Shown here: positions 7,640 through 15,915 of the stretch, in pieces
Numbering within the stretch: position 1 is the stretch's first letter
Layout of the letters: the number at the start of each line of letters is the position of its first letter
Origin: Halorubrum rubrum
Lineage (GTDB): Archaea; Halobacteriota; Halobacteria; Halobacteriales; Haloferacaceae
Length of the DNA: 43,223 nt
NCBI RefSeq assembly: GCF_024494685.1
Contig: NZ_JANHDM010000019.1
Span: forward strand, 1-43,223
Direction of reading: 5' to 3'
The notes under the pieces: generated by a model
What the model saw: only the letters and a program-made list of their open reading frames with translations
Databases searched by the model: none
Told to the model about the DNA's origin: nothing
Made by a program: the position numbers and the translations under genes

Positions 7640-9001
7640 ATGGACGTGGTCGATCCCGCGACCGGCGAGACGGTCGAGACGTACGAGGAGGACGACGCGG
7701 CGGACGTCGCGGACGCGCTGGACCGCGCGGAGGCGGCCTTCGAGTCCTGGCGCGAGCGACCGCGGCGCGAACGCGAGGAACTGCTCGTCGCCGCGGCCGA
7801 GATCCTCCGCGAGCGCAAGTCCGAGTACGCCGAACTCATGACGCGGGAGATGGGCAAGCCGATCGAGCAGGCGGAAGGCGAGATCGAGAAGTGCGCGTGG
7901 GTGTGTGAACACTACGCCGAGTTCGCGAGCGCCTACCTCGAGGACGAGCACCACCCGAGCCCGCCCGGATCGGAGGTCAAGACCTCCTACGAGCCGCTCG
8001 GTCCCGTCCTCGCCGTGATGCCGTGGAACTTCCCGTTCTGGCAGGTGTTCCGCTTCGCCGCGCCGAACCTCGTCGCCGGCAACGTCGGCCTCCTCAAACA
8101 CGCCTCGAACGTCCCTGGCTGCGCGCTCGCCATCGAGGAGGTGTTCCGCGACGCCGGCTTCCCCGAGGACGCCTTCCGGACGCTCCTCGTCTCCGCCGAC
8201 CTCGTCGAGGACGCCATCGACGACGATCGGGTGAAGGCGACGACGCTGACGGGCAGCGGCCCCGCGGGGAGCGCGGTCGCGGCCGCGTCCGGGAAACGGA
8301 TCAAGAAGTCCGTCCTCGAACTCGGCGGCAGCGACCCGTTCGTCGTCCTCGACGACGCCGACCTCGAGACGACGATCGAGGAGGGCGTGTGGGCGCGCAA
8401 CCAGAACTCCGGGCAGTCCTGTATCGCCGCGAAGCGCTTCGTCGTCCACGACGACGTCTACGAGGAGTTCGTCTCGGGGCTCGTCGAGGGGGCGGAGTCG
8501 CTGACGGTCGGCGACCCGACCGACCGCGACACCGACGTGGGGCCGCAGGCCAGCGCCGATCTGATGGCGGAGCTTCACGACCAGGTCGCGCGGAGCGTCG
8601 AGGCGGGCGCGACCGTCGAGACGGGCGGGGAGCCGCTCGACCGCGACGGGGCGTTCTACCCGCCGACGGTGCTGACGGACGTCCCGGAGGACGCCCCGGC
8701 CGCCAGAGACGAGCTGTTCGGCCCCGTCGCGGCCGTCTTCCGCGTCGACGACGAGGCGGAGGCCATCGAGCGGGCCAACGACACGCGCTTCGGGCTCGGC
8801 GGGAGCGTCTGGACGACCGACCGGGAGCGCGGCGAGCGGCTCGCCCACGAGATCGACGCGGGCTGCGTCTACGTCAACCGGGTCGTCGCCTCCGACCCGC
8901 GGGTCCCGTTCGGCGGCGTCGGGGTCTCGGGCTTCGGTCGCGAACTCTCCGAGGCGGGCATCAAGGAGTTCGTGAACCGCAAGACCGTCTGGGTACAGTG
9001 A
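7640..9001 (+). CDS. NAD(P)-dependent aldehyde (succinate-semialdehyde-type) dehydrogenase
   Basis: A 453-residue cytosolic aldehyde dehydrogenase that oxidises an aldehyde to the acid. Visible are the family N-terminus MDVVDPATGE, the cofactor-binding PWNFPFWQVFR region, the general-base glutamate in LELGGSDPF, the catalytic cysteine in NSGQSCIAAKRF, and the closing PFGGVGVSGFGRE. It most resembles the compact succinate-semialdehyde dehydrogenase (GabD/Sad) group. The chosen start matches the family N-terminus; an ATG at 7601 would add 13 residues lacking family character (MERHTCRGGG...). With the aminotransferase at 3515 it could complete a GABA-type degradation route, but the genes are separate units and substrates are unproven. 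Confidence 0.87.
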   Translation: MDVVDPATGETVETYEEDDAADVADALDRAEAAFESWRERPRREREELLVAAAEILRERKSEYAELMTREMGKPIEQAEGEIEKCAWVCEHYAEFASAYLEDEHHPSPPGSEVKTSYEPLGPVLAVMPWNFPFWQVFRFAAPNLVAGNVGLLKHASNVPGCALAIEEVFRDAGFPEDAFRTLLVSADLVEDAIDDDRVKATTLTGSGPAGSAVAAASGKRIKKSVLELGGSDPFVVLDDADLETTIEEGVWARNQNSGQSCIAAKRFVVHDDVYEEFVSGLVEGAESLTVGDPTDRDTDVGPQASADLMAELHDQVARSVEAGATVETGGEPLDRDGAFYPPTVLTDVPEDAPAARDELFGPVAAVFRVDDEAEAIERANDTRFGLGGSVWTTDRERGERLAHEIDAGCVYVNRVVASDPRVPFGGVGVSGFGRELSEAGIKEFVNRKTVWVQ

Positions 9002-9070
9002 GCCGACGGGGCCGGACCCGAGCCGCGAGAGAACCGTCACTCGTTTAGCGTCGGAGCCGAACGATCCGGT

Positions 9071-9469
9071 ATGAGCGAGACCCTGGAGTCGGACCTCTAT
9101 CAACGGACGAAGGCGCTCTTAGAGCCCGGCGACATCGAACTCGTGGGCTGTATCGTCCACACGGAGCTGTCGGGCCAGGAGGACCTCGAGATGCACGAGC
9201 TCACCGTCGACGCCAACGAGGTCATCGCCGACCACGCCGGAAAGGGCGAGACGTACATCGAGGCGGGCAACGACGACACGGACTTCTCCTCGAACCAGTT
9301 CCAGGGACGCACCCTCGACGGGGAGGCGTTCGTCTGGGAGTGCCAACAGCTCCTTCGCGAGGGCACCTTCGACGTGGTGTTCTACTACGAGGCCGGCGTC
9401 GACCAGGCGGCGCTCGCCGACGATCTGGCCGCCCTCGACGGCGTCGACCGCGTGACACAGGTGCCCTGA
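9071..9469 (+). CDS. DUF5778-like haloarchaeal protein
   Basis: A 132-residue soluble acidic protein with no signal peptide or membrane segment. The opening (SDLYQRTKALLEPGDIELVG), the DFSSNQFQG stretch and FVWECQQLLREGTFDVVFYYE look like the conserved haloarchaeal family DUF5778; this naming is from memory and not from a search. Function unknown. It lies 69 bp after the aldehyde dehydrogenase and 12 bp before the hydrolase at 9482 on the same strand, so it is probably co-transcribed with the latter. Confidence 0.72.
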   Translation: MSETLESDLYQRTKALLEPGDIELVGCIVHTELSGQEDLEMHELTVDANEVIADHAGKGETYIEAGNDDTDFSSNQFQGRTLDGEAFVWECQQLLREGTFDVVFYYEAGVDQAALADDLAALDGVDRVTQVP

Positions 9470-9481
9470 CCGCGATCCTCC

Positions 9482-10102
9482 GTGACCGACACCGTCCCGA
9501 TCCCCGGCGGCCGCGACGTGCGCGCGACGCTGGACACCGCCGCGAGCGACGGCGCCCGGTCGGACGCGGTCGTCGTCGCCTGCCCGCCGCACCCCCGCCA
9601 CGGCGGCCACCGCGGGGACGAGCGGCTGACCGCCGTCAGCGACGCGCTCGCGGCCCGCGGCGTCGACTGCCTCCGGTTCGACTACGGCGCGTACGACGAG
9701 GGGATCGGCGAGTGTACCGACGCCGACGACGCCGTCGGGTGGGCGCTCGACCGCTACGACGTGGTCGGACTGTTCGGCTACTCCTTCGGCGGCACCGTCG
9801 CGCTCGTCGCGGCCGTCTCTCGGCCGGAGCTCGCCGGCGTCTGCGCGCTCGCCCCGACCGACCGGCTCGCGCCCGAGGTCGACGCGGTCGCCGCCCTGGA
9901 CGACCTCGCGGCGCGGAAGGCGTCCGTTCGGATCGTGTACGCGAGCCGGGACTCGACCGCCGACTGGGAGCCCGTCGTCGAGCGGGCGCGGGGGCTGGAC
10001 CTCGAGGTCGTCGCGGTCGACGCCGACCACTTCCTCGTCGGCCGCGCCGGCGACGCCGCAGAGCCCGTCGCCGAGGCGTTCGCTCGGTGGCTCGGCCGGT
10101 AG
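9482..10102 (+). CDS. small alpha/beta hydrolase
   Basis: A 206-residue alpha/beta-hydrolase-fold protein. The nucleophile elbow is GYSFGG (serine nucleophile), the oxyanion-side strand VVVACPPHPRHGGH carries an HGGH cluster, and the catalytic histidine is likely in VDADHFLVGR near the end. The layout resembles dienelactone-hydrolase-like or YuxL-type small esterases that lack a lid. It uses a GTG start. The first plausible codon is only 12 bp after the preceding gene, suggesting an operon. It faces a convergent gene ending at 10129. Substrate unknown. Confidence 0.82.
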   Translation: MTDTVPIPGGRDVRATLDTAASDGARSDAVVVACPPHPRHGGHRGDERLTAVSDALAARGVDCLRFDYGAYDEGIGECTDADDAVGWALDRYDVVGLFGYSFGGTVALVAAVSRPELAGVCALAPTDRLAPEVDAVAALDDLAARKASVRIVYASRDSTADWEPVVERARGLDLEVVAVDADHFLVGRAGDAAEPVAEAFARWLGR

Positions 10103-10128
10103 GAGCGCCGCGGGTCCCCGACCGGAAC

Positions 10129-10635
10129 TCACCGCAGCTCGCCGATCAGTTCGGCCGCCATCCGCTCGCCGCGGCCGGGGTCGTACCCCTCCATGCGGAG
10201 GTGCGCGAGCGGGGCGACGTACGGGTTCGGCTCCCAGTGTGCCCACACCTCCGTCGAGCCGTCCGGGGCCGGAAACAGTCGGACGTGGACCTGCCAGTCG
10301 CCGGTGATCCCCTCGGGCCGGTGGACGAAGCTCCCGACCTCGTGGACCGTCTCCCCGTCGCGGTCGTACGCGTGGAAGTACGCGCGGAACAGTTCGGAGA
10401 AGCCGCACTCCGGCAGCCGCTCGCGGGTCTCCGCCGGGGTGTACGGGAGAGTACCGGCGTACTCGTCGGGCGGCGGCGGCAGCACTCGGACGTGCTCCGG
10501 GACGGCGTCGGGCAACGACGCGAGCAGCCGCCCGGCTCCGAGCCGGAGACGCCAGAACCCGAGGCCTCGTCCGACGAGGAACCCGAGGAGGGGAGCGACC
10601 GACACGACGGCGAGCAGCAGGCGTCGCGAGCGCAT
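10129..10635 (-). CDS. membrane-anchored haloarchaeal protein of unknown function
   Basis: A 168-residue protein with one N-terminal hydrophobic segment (residues 5-22, after MRSRR), probably an uncleaved anchor. The remainder is a mixed alpha/beta domain with repeated aromatic residues (FRAYFHAYDRDG, GDWQVHVRLFP, VWAHWEPNPYVAPLAH). No catalytic motif is recognisable. It begins four bases after the end of tfs on the same strand, so it is the downstream cistron of the tfs operon. I do not recognise the family. Confidence 0.72.
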   Translation of the reverse strand: MRSRRLLLAVVSVAPLLGFLVGRGLGFWRLRLGAGRLLASLPDAVPEHVRVLPPPPDEYAGTLPYTPAETRERLPECGFSELFRAYFHAYDRDGETVHEVGSFVHRPEGITGDWQVHVRLFPAPDGSTEVWAHWEPNPYVAPLAHLRMEGYDPGRGERMAAELIGELR

Positions 10636-10639
10636 CGGA

Positions 10640-10969
10640 TCAGTTGTAGCCGCGCCAGCGGCGACCGCACTCCTTGCATTTAAAGAATCGCGTCGGCGGC
10701 TCGTCGGCCGCGCCGGTCTGTTTGATCGTGTACCACGCCTCGCCGTGACCGCAGGCCTCGCAGACGACGTCGGTGGCGGTGGGCTTCCCCTCGAAGTTCG
10801 CGCCCTCCTCCGTCTCGATCAGCTCCTCGCCGGTCTGTTCCGTCGTCGACTCGAACCGCTCGGCGAGTTCCTCGTCGCGCTCGGTCGTCGCCCCGCAGTC
10901 GTCGTTTCGACAGACCATCACGCCGTCCCGCGAGACCATCATCGAGCCGCAGTCGTCACAGAACTGCAT
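10640..10969 (-). CDS. tfs: transcription factor S (TFS)
   Basis: Archaeal TFIIS/RPB9-like RNA-cleavage factor, 109 residues, which rescues backtracked RNA polymerase by stimulating its nuclease activity. Two zinc ribbons are visible. The N-terminal one has CDDC and CRNDDC; the C-terminal one has CEACG and CKECG. The acidic hairpin that enters the polymerase active site is present as ADEPPT, so it should be cleavage-competent. The start MQFCDDCG is the family start; a TATA-like acataag at about 10995-11001 (read leftward) is 27 nt upstream, so it is leaderless. The frame remains open for 21 codons upstream without merit. It is followed at four bases by the membrane-anchored gene. Confidence 0.93.
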   Translation of the reverse strand: MQFCDDCGSMMVSRDGVMVCRNDDCGATTERDEELAERFESTTEQTGEELIETEEGANFEGKPTATDVVCEACGHGEAWYTIKQTGAADEPPTRFFKCKECGRRWRGYN

Positions 10970-11028
10970 CTCCCCGCGGTACGGACCGAGCGCCCTTATG
11001 TTCCCCGTTGCTCGCGGCCGTCCGCGAG

Positions 11029-11634
11029 TCACTCGTCGAGCCGCCCGTGTCGATCGAACCGGGGACCGTCGTCGGTCACCATCGGACAGTCGCGGACGCG
11101 GAACTCCTCGAAGCCGACCGCCTCGAGTATCGACGCGTCCTCGTGGGTACAGGCGGTCTCCGGGGGATCCGAGAAGTTCGGACAGCGATGGCAGTACGTC
11201 CGCTTGTCGACGACGTGGTCCGTCGGCTCGCGCGAGTCACCCTCCGGGAACGCCGCGTCGGCGACGTCGTCCGGGTCCTCCTCCAGCGCGTTCCAGACGT
11301 CGTCGACGTCGACCTCGTCGACCTCGATCCGCTCGAAGGGATCGCCGCCGGGGTCCGGGGTCGCCCCCTCGTCGTCGAGTTCCGCGAAGGGATCCGCATC
11401 GGCCCCGTCCCGTCCGCCCGTCCCGATCGGCCCCGAGAAGAGGTCTCCATCGGGGTCGGCATCGATCTCGTCGAACGGGTCGTCGTCGGGCGCGCCGTCG
11501 ATCTCCGCCGACGAACCGCGAGCGCCGCCGCCCTCGTCGAGGCCGTCGAGGGAGTCGCCCTCGTCGAGGTGGTCGTCCTCGTCGTCCGGTCGGTCGGTCC
11601 GGTCCGCCGAGCGGCCGGTCGGGTCGTCGCTCAT
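11029..11634 (-). CDS. acidic haloarchaeal protein with C-terminal Cys/His cluster
   Basis: A 201-residue protein. Residues 1-130 are low-complexity and extremely acidic (Asp/Gly-rich, with repeated DPF motifs such as DDDPFDEI, ADPFAEL and GDPFERI). The last 55 residues contain C148-x2-C151, C162-x-H164 and C183, a likely zinc site, in YCHRCPNFSDPPETACTH. Its ATG overlaps the stop of the coiled-coil gene upstream (ATGA), indicating coupled translation. The DPF repeats could be short linear binding motifs. Family and function unknown. It lies directly upstream of tfs, which has its own promoter. Confidence 0.78.
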   Translation of the reverse strand: MSDDPTGRSADRTDRPDDEDDHLDEGDSLDGLDEGGGARGSSAEIDGAPDDDPFDEIDADPDGDLFSGPIGTGGRDGADADPFAELDDEGATPDPGGDPFERIEVDEVDVDDVWNALEEDPDDVADAAFPEGDSREPTDHVVDKRTYCHRCPNFSDPPETACTHEDASILEAVGFEEFRVRDCPMVTDDGPRFDRHGRLDE

Positions 11635-12623
11635 CGTCCGTCCCGGCCGCTCTCGTCGGTCGTCCCGTCGTCCCGGTCGATCCCCTCGCCCGCCCGTCCC
11701 CCGTCGGCGGCCGAGGGCACGTCGCCCTCGAGCGCCGGCCTGTCGTCGACGGTCAGCGTCGACCGCCGGTAGAACCGTTTCGCGGGGTCGAGGTCGTCGA
11801 ACTGCGACTCGCAGTAGGGACACTCGGGGGTCGAGAGGAGCGAGAGACGCACCGTGTTCCCGCACCCGCCGCAGTCGGCCTTTTTCACCCCGTGTCGGTT
11901 CGCGGTCCGGAGGATCGCGTCGAGCCGCTCGCGGTCGGCGCGGTCGCGTCGGACTGCACGGATCTCACGCTGTGCCCGGACGACCGCGCTCGCGACCCGC
12001 GAGAGCTTCTCCGAACGGTCCTCGCCGGCCGAAGCCAGATCCGCGAGGCGGTCCTCGGCGGCGGAGAGTCGCTCCTCGGTGTCGGCGAGCCGGTCCGCCG
12101 TGTCGGAGAGCCGCCCCTCCGCGCTCGCGACGCGATCGTCGATCCCGTCGAGGTCGCTCTCGACGGTCGCAACCGTCTCGTCGAGCCGGGAGAGGCCGTC
12201 TCCGAGCGACTCGACGCGCGTCTCCACGCCGTCGAGTCGCTCGGCGGCGCTCGCCGCGTCGGCCGCGACCGCCTCCAACCGCTCGGCCGTCTCGGGGTGG
12301 TCGTGGTCCGCCTCGGCTTTCCCCTCCAGATCGCGGTAGAGCCGGACGAACCGTTCGCGGAGGTCCTCGACGTCCCCGTCGACCGACGAGCGGAGCGACT
12401 CGACCTCCGACCGTACCGAGTCCACCGACCCGTCCAACCGGTCGGTCGTCTCCCGGAGGTCGGCGATCGCCGACCGGATCTCGGTGAGGTCCCCCGTGAG
12501 ATCCGTGACGCTCGCCGCGCCGCGGCCGTCGCTTCCGGAATCGGCGGCGTCCACGCCGTCTCCCCCGCCGGTAGTGCCGTCGACCGACTCCTCGACGGTC
12601 CCCCCTCCGTCGGAGTCACTCAT
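11631..12623 (-). CDS. coiled-coil protein with a zinc ribbon
   Basis: A 330-residue protein. After a disordered Gly/Asp/Ser-rich N-terminus, about residues 40-225 form long heptad-rich coiled coil (repeated units such as SDTADRLADTEERL and SAAEDRLADL), reminiscent of methyl-accepting or SMC-like spacers. A zinc ribbon follows with C251, C254, C268 and C271 (CGGCGN and CPYC), then an acidic tail. There is no membrane segment. The start at 12623 lies behind an SD-like agaggt, and a TATA-like ttacttatg stands near 12664-12671. It overlaps the next gene by four bases, so the two products probably work together. Function unknown. Confidence 0.8.
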   Translation of the reverse strand: MSDSDGGGTVEESVDGTTGGGDGVDAADSGSDGRGAASVTDLTGDLTEIRSAIADLRETTDRLDGSVDSVRSEVESLRSSVDGDVEDLRERFVRLYRDLEGKAEADHDHPETAERLEAVAADAASAAERLDGVETRVESLGDGLSRLDETVATVESDLDGIDDRVASAEGRLSDTADRLADTEERLSAAEDRLADLASAGEDRSEKLSRVASAVVRAQREIRAVRRDRADRERLDAILRTANRHGVKKADCGGCGNTVRLSLLSTPECPYCESQFDDLDPAKRFYRRSTLTVDDRPALEGDVPSAADGGRAGEGIDRDDGTTDESGRDGR

Positions 12624-12777
12624 CGCGGTACCTCTGCATCTACGCCACGTTCGGCGGCGAGACATAAGTAACCTGCCGCGTGGTTCTCCGGATCGATACT
12701 CTCGGGGGCCGCGGCGTTCGCAGCGGCCGCGGCGATCGTGTCGCCGTCGACGTCGAGACCGGATCTCGACCCGCCGC

Positions 12778-13614
12778 TCACCGGATCTTCCGGACGTCGC
12801 TGATGTCGAAGCCGCCGTCGTGGACCTCCGTCTCGAACCGGACGATGTTCTCCGCCTCGAGCCGCGAGAGAACGCCGCGGAACTCCCGGACGAACATGGT
12901 TCGGGCGCGTTTCGACCCGCCGCTCTCCCAGGCGAACTGGAGGGTGCCGCCGGCGGCGTCCATCAGCGTACCGAACTCCCGGTCGGTGAGCGCGTCCTGG
13001 TTGACCAGCACCAGGATCAGCCCCTGCCACCGCGTGGCGGCCTTCTTCAGTCCCTTCATCACCATCGCGACGTCGCTCCACTCCATGTCGTCGGAGGCGG
13101 CGGAGACGAGATCGGTCACGGAGTCGATACAGACCACGTTACCGGCGGCGTGCTCGCTCAGGTAGTCGCCGAAGGCGGTGAGCACGTCGTCGTAGCGCCC
13201 GTGGTCGCCGAGATCCGCGATCGTCGTCGTCTCGCCCTCGTACCACTCCCGCGGGATCGGGCTGAGCTGGAAGAACTCCGGCGAGAGGTCGCGGAACGCG
13301 ATCCCGTCGACGGCGGCGTCGACGACCTCCTCCGCCAGCGTGTACCCCATCTCCCTCGTCAGCGCCGCCTCGTCGGCGGTAAACGAGAGGTAGTGGACCT
13401 CCGGGGGGACCGCCGCGTCGCCGGAGAGGTCGCCGTAGTAGAGGTCGAAGAGCTCTTCCTCGGTCCGGCCGAGGGCGTTCATCGCCGCGCTCGTGTAGAG
13501 GAACTCCCGCGCGCCGGCTCCCGACTCGCCGGCGAGAAGGACCACGCTTCCGGGCGGCGCGCCACCCTCCAGGATCGAATCCAGCCGGGCGACGCCGAAC
13601 GGGACACTCGACAT
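12778..13614 (-). CDS. KaiC/RAD55-like RecA-superfamily protein with degenerate P-loop
   Basis: A 278-residue protein of the KaiC-like archaeal ATPase group (often annotated HTR-like). The start MSSVPFGVARLDSILEGGAPPGS is the classic KaiC entry. The Walker A position reads GESGAGAR (residues 29-36): the invariant lysine and Ser/Thr are replaced by Ala and Arg, so ATP binding is doubtful. A Walker-B-like NVVCIDS is kept, followed by LILVLVNQDAL. The final 50 residues (SRLEAENIVRFETEVHDGGF) are typical of the family. It stands alone, 25 bp after the GHMP gene in the same direction, so both may be co-transcribed. Probable regulatory rather than enzymatic role (inference). Confidence 0.82.
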   Translation of the reverse strand: MSSVPFGVARLDSILEGGAPPGSVVLLAGESGAGAREFLYTSAAMNALGRTEEELFDLYYGDLSGDAAVPPEVHYLSFTADEAALTREMGYTLAEEVVDAAVDGIAFRDLSPEFFQLSPIPREWYEGETTTIADLGDHGRYDDVLTAFGDYLSEHAAGNVVCIDSVTDLVSAASDDMEWSDVAMVMKGLKKAATRWQGLILVLVNQDALTDREFGTLMDAAGGTLQFAWESGGSKRARTMFVREFRGVLSRLEAENIVRFETEVHDGGFDISDVRKIR

Positions 13615-13639
13615 ACCTCGGTACGGGTCGCGGGCCCGC

Positions 13640-14803
13640 TTAGTGTTGTCCCTCGTCGGGGTCGCAGTCGAGACCGTCCGGATCGTCCCGGTCGTCCGGA
13701 TCGCCGGCCACGTCGTCCGGATCGTCCACGTCGCCCGCTCCCGCCCGGACCCGCGCGCCCTCGTTCGCGGCCCGGACGACGGCGACGCTCCCGTCGACGC
13801 CCGCCGCCTCGAGGGCGCGCTCGCCCGCCTCCCTCGCCGCGTCGGCGCGGTCCGCGTCCGTGACCCCGTAGACGGCCGGCCCCCAGGAGGACTGTCCGGC
13901 TCCGAACACCGCCGGCGACGCCGACAGCGACGCCACCACGTCGCCGACCGGCGGCCGGTAGACGCCGCCCTGCTCGTCGGCGTACCATGCGCCGTTGAGC
14001 CGCCCCACCGACGCGACCGCCGCGCCGAACGCCTCCGCGCGCCCCGCCGCGACCGCGGGCAGCACGCGACGGGTGACGATCCCGGCGATCCGGTCGGCGA
14101 GCCCCGGCTCCGCCCGCTCGACGGCCGCCCGCATCGAGGCGTCCTCGCTCTCCCCGTTTCGCCCCGGCTCGGCGTCCGGGCGGACGAGCAGGAATCGCCA
14201 GTCGTCGGGGACGTCGTGGCGCGCGGCGACCGGCGGGACCGCCCACTCCCCGTCGGCCGGGCGGTCGGTGGTGAACCGCGCGGTCGGGTGGCCCGCGTCG
14301 AGGACGAACCCGCCCGCCTCGAAGGCCGCGACGCCGACCCCGGAGCGCCCCCCTCGGCCCAGCGCCGGAGCCCGTTCGCGAACCTCGGGATCGCGACCGT
14401 GCGCCCGAGCGATCACCGCGAGCGTCGTCGCGGCCAGCTGCGTGCCGCTTCCCAGCCCCGCGTGTCGCGGCAGCGACGCCCGGACCGCGACGGTCGCGCC
14501 CGGAACGTCGAGCAGGTCGACGGCGGTCGCGGCGTACTCGCCGACGTCGGCGCGGATCTCGTCGTGGACGCCGGCGCGGACCGCGTCGCGGGCGTCGCCG
14601 CGAACCGCGTCCGCCCCGGACCCCTCGGCACCGGAGAGCGCGTCCGACTCGACGGTCACCGACGTCGAGTCGGCGGGGGTCGCTTCGACCGTCACCCGCG
14701 GCTCCGCGAGAGCCAGGCCGAGCGCGCCGTACAGGCGCTCGTGGGAGAGGCTGAGGTTACAGAAGCCGAAGTGGAGCCGCGCCCCGGCGCTCGCGAGTGC
14801 CAT
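13640..14803 (-). CDS. beta-ribofuranosylaminobenzene 5'-phosphate synthase family (GHMP fold)
   Basis: A 387-residue GHMP-kinase-superfamily protein resembling beta-RFAP synthase, which in methanogens joins 4-hydroxybenzoate or pABA to PRPP in the first committed step of methanopterin synthesis. Visible are the opening ASAGARLHFGFCNLS, the glycine-rich LPRHAGLGSGTQLAATTLA (the GHMP ATP/PRPP loop), GRGGRSGVGVAAFEAGGFVLD, and VFGAGQSSWGPAVYG near the end. About 30 Asp-rich residues form a C-terminal tail. The start is the second in-frame ATG, matching the family beginning. Haloarchaea do not make methanopterin in the methanogen manner, so the product may serve a modified folate. It is upstream of the KaiC-like gene. 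Confidence 0.82.
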   Translation of the reverse strand: MALASAGARLHFGFCNLSLSHERLYGALGLALAEPRVTVEATPADSTSVTVESDALSGAEGSGADAVRGDARDAVRAGVHDEIRADVGEYAATAVDLLDVPGATVAVRASLPRHAGLGSGTQLAATTLAVIARAHGRDPEVRERAPALGRGGRSGVGVAAFEAGGFVLDAGHPTARFTTDRPADGEWAVPPVAARHDVPDDWRFLLVRPDAEPGRNGESEDASMRAAVERAEPGLADRIAGIVTRRVLPAVAAGRAEAFGAAVASVGRLNGAWYADEQGGVYRPPVGDVVASLSASPAVFGAGQSSWGPAVYGVTDADRADAAREAGERALEAAGVDGSVAVVRAANEGARVRAGAGDVDDPDDVAGDPDDRDDPDGLDCDPDEGQH

Positions 14804-14908
14804 CGTCTCCCCCGCTTCGATCCGGACGTACAAAAGGAACCGAGACGGGGGCGAAAACCGCCGTCACGGCGAACGGGGCCGTCACGCCGGCGCGGTCGTC
14901 GCTCCGAT

Positions 14909-15409
14909 TCACTCGAACAGTCGTGCGGTGGCTTCGCCGGAGGCGAAGAGCCGCGGGTCCGGGTCGCCGAGGTCGCTCTCGGGGAGGACCTCGATCCGGG
15001 CCGTGGCCAGCGTCGAGCCGAAATCGATCACGTCGGCCTGGACGACGTGCGGCTCGTCGCCCCCGTCGTGAAACGACATGTCGATCCGCGTGGTCGCGAG
15101 CGGGACCGGCTCGAGCGCGTCGGCGATGATCGCCGCCATGGCGGCCGCGTCGGCCAGCGTCACGAGGATCCCGCCGTTGATCCCCTCGGCGGGACCGACC
15201 TCCGGGGGCCGCGTTCGGTCGCTGACCGACTGGCGGAGCCGGACGAACCCGCGCTCGACGGTCAACACCTCCGGCTGGAGCCAGTCGTAGTACGGGTTCG
15301 AGCGCCGGAGGTGCTTCAGGTACTCCTCGACGCTCTCCAGCCGGACTCGTTCCGTCTCCTCGTCGATCGGTTCTCCGCTCCCGTCGGGTCCGTTGGCGTC
15401 GTTCGTCAT
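14909..15409 (-). CDS. PaaI-family hotdog thioesterase
   Basis: A 166-residue hotdog-fold acyl-CoA thioesterase of the PaaI/YbgC-like group. The hotdog helix is visible as EGINGGILVTLADAAAMAA, followed by the strand ATTRIDMSFHDGG. The conserved asparagine/glycine pair of the active site is in the NGG segment. About 40 extra N-terminal residues precede the fold and are acidic. It is cytosolic with no signal. It is the third of four leftward genes (YcaO, cupin, thioesterase, GHMP) with gaps near 80-105 bp. The acyl substrate is unknown. Confidence 0.83.
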   Translation of the reverse strand: MTNDANGPDGSGEPIDEETERVRLESVEEYLKHLRRSNPYYDWLQPEVLTVERGFVRLRQSVSDRTRPPEVGPAEGINGGILVTLADAAAMAAIIADALEPVPLATTRIDMSFHDGGDEPHVVQADVIDFGSTLATARIEVLPESDLGDPDPRLFASGEATARLFE

Positions 15410-15490
15410 CGGGTGGTCGAAGGGTGGAGGGTCGTCGCCGGCACCGTGTCCGGTACCGTCGGGATCGAGTCGGGCATCCCGTCGCAGTCG

Positions 15491-15829
15491 TCACTCCTCC
15501 CAGTCGGGATTCGGCCGGGGTGGTGCGAACACGTCGAACCCCTCGACGGGGACCTTGCCCTCGTTGACCGCCGCGTGCGGCTCCCCGCCGGGGATCGCGA
15601 ACGTGTCGCCGGCGTGGACCGTCCGCTCCTCGCCGTCGACGACGAAAGTGAGTGCGCCGGCCGTGACCGTCCCGACCTGCTCGTGCGGGTGGTCGTGTTC
15701 TGGTACCTCCGCGCCCGGCTCGATGTAGAACCGCTGGATGCTCGCCTCGTCGCCCGCGGCCCCCTGGGTGAGGTGGACGCCGGGGACCGCCTCCGTCGAC
15801 TCGACCTCGTCGTCAGATACGATGTCCAT
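15491..15829 (-). CDS. cupin-domain protein
   Basis: A 112-residue single-domain cupin. The first metal-binding motif is visible as EHDHPHEQVGTVTAGALTF (His, His, Glu), and the second as PGGEPHAAVN (His). The protein is a small beta-barrel that binds a metal and acts in the cytosol, as enzyme or sensor. The start MDIVSDDEVES was taken over an ATG three codons upstream because nothing supports the longer form. It lies 86 bp after the YcaO gene in the same direction, so a functional link is possible but unproven. Confidence 0.83.
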   Translation of the reverse strand: MDIVSDDEVESTEAVPGVHLTQGAAGDEASIQRFYIEPGAEVPEHDHPHEQVGTVTAGALTFVVDGEERTVHAGDTFAIPGGEPHAAVNEGKVPVEGFDVFAPPRPNPDWEE

Positions 15830-15915
15830 ACGACCCACCGCGACGCGGCGTCACTTAAACACGCGGGGCGGAGGGGGCGAACGCGGGGGTCACCCGCCGG
15901 GTCGCTCGAGGACGT

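Noticed and set aside
7601..9001. Longer start (ATG at 7601 or 7553) for the aldehyde dehydrogenase
   Set aside because: The extra residues do not resemble the family N-terminus and overlap the promoter; MDVVDPATGE at 7640 matches. The 7601 start remains possible by TATA distance alone.
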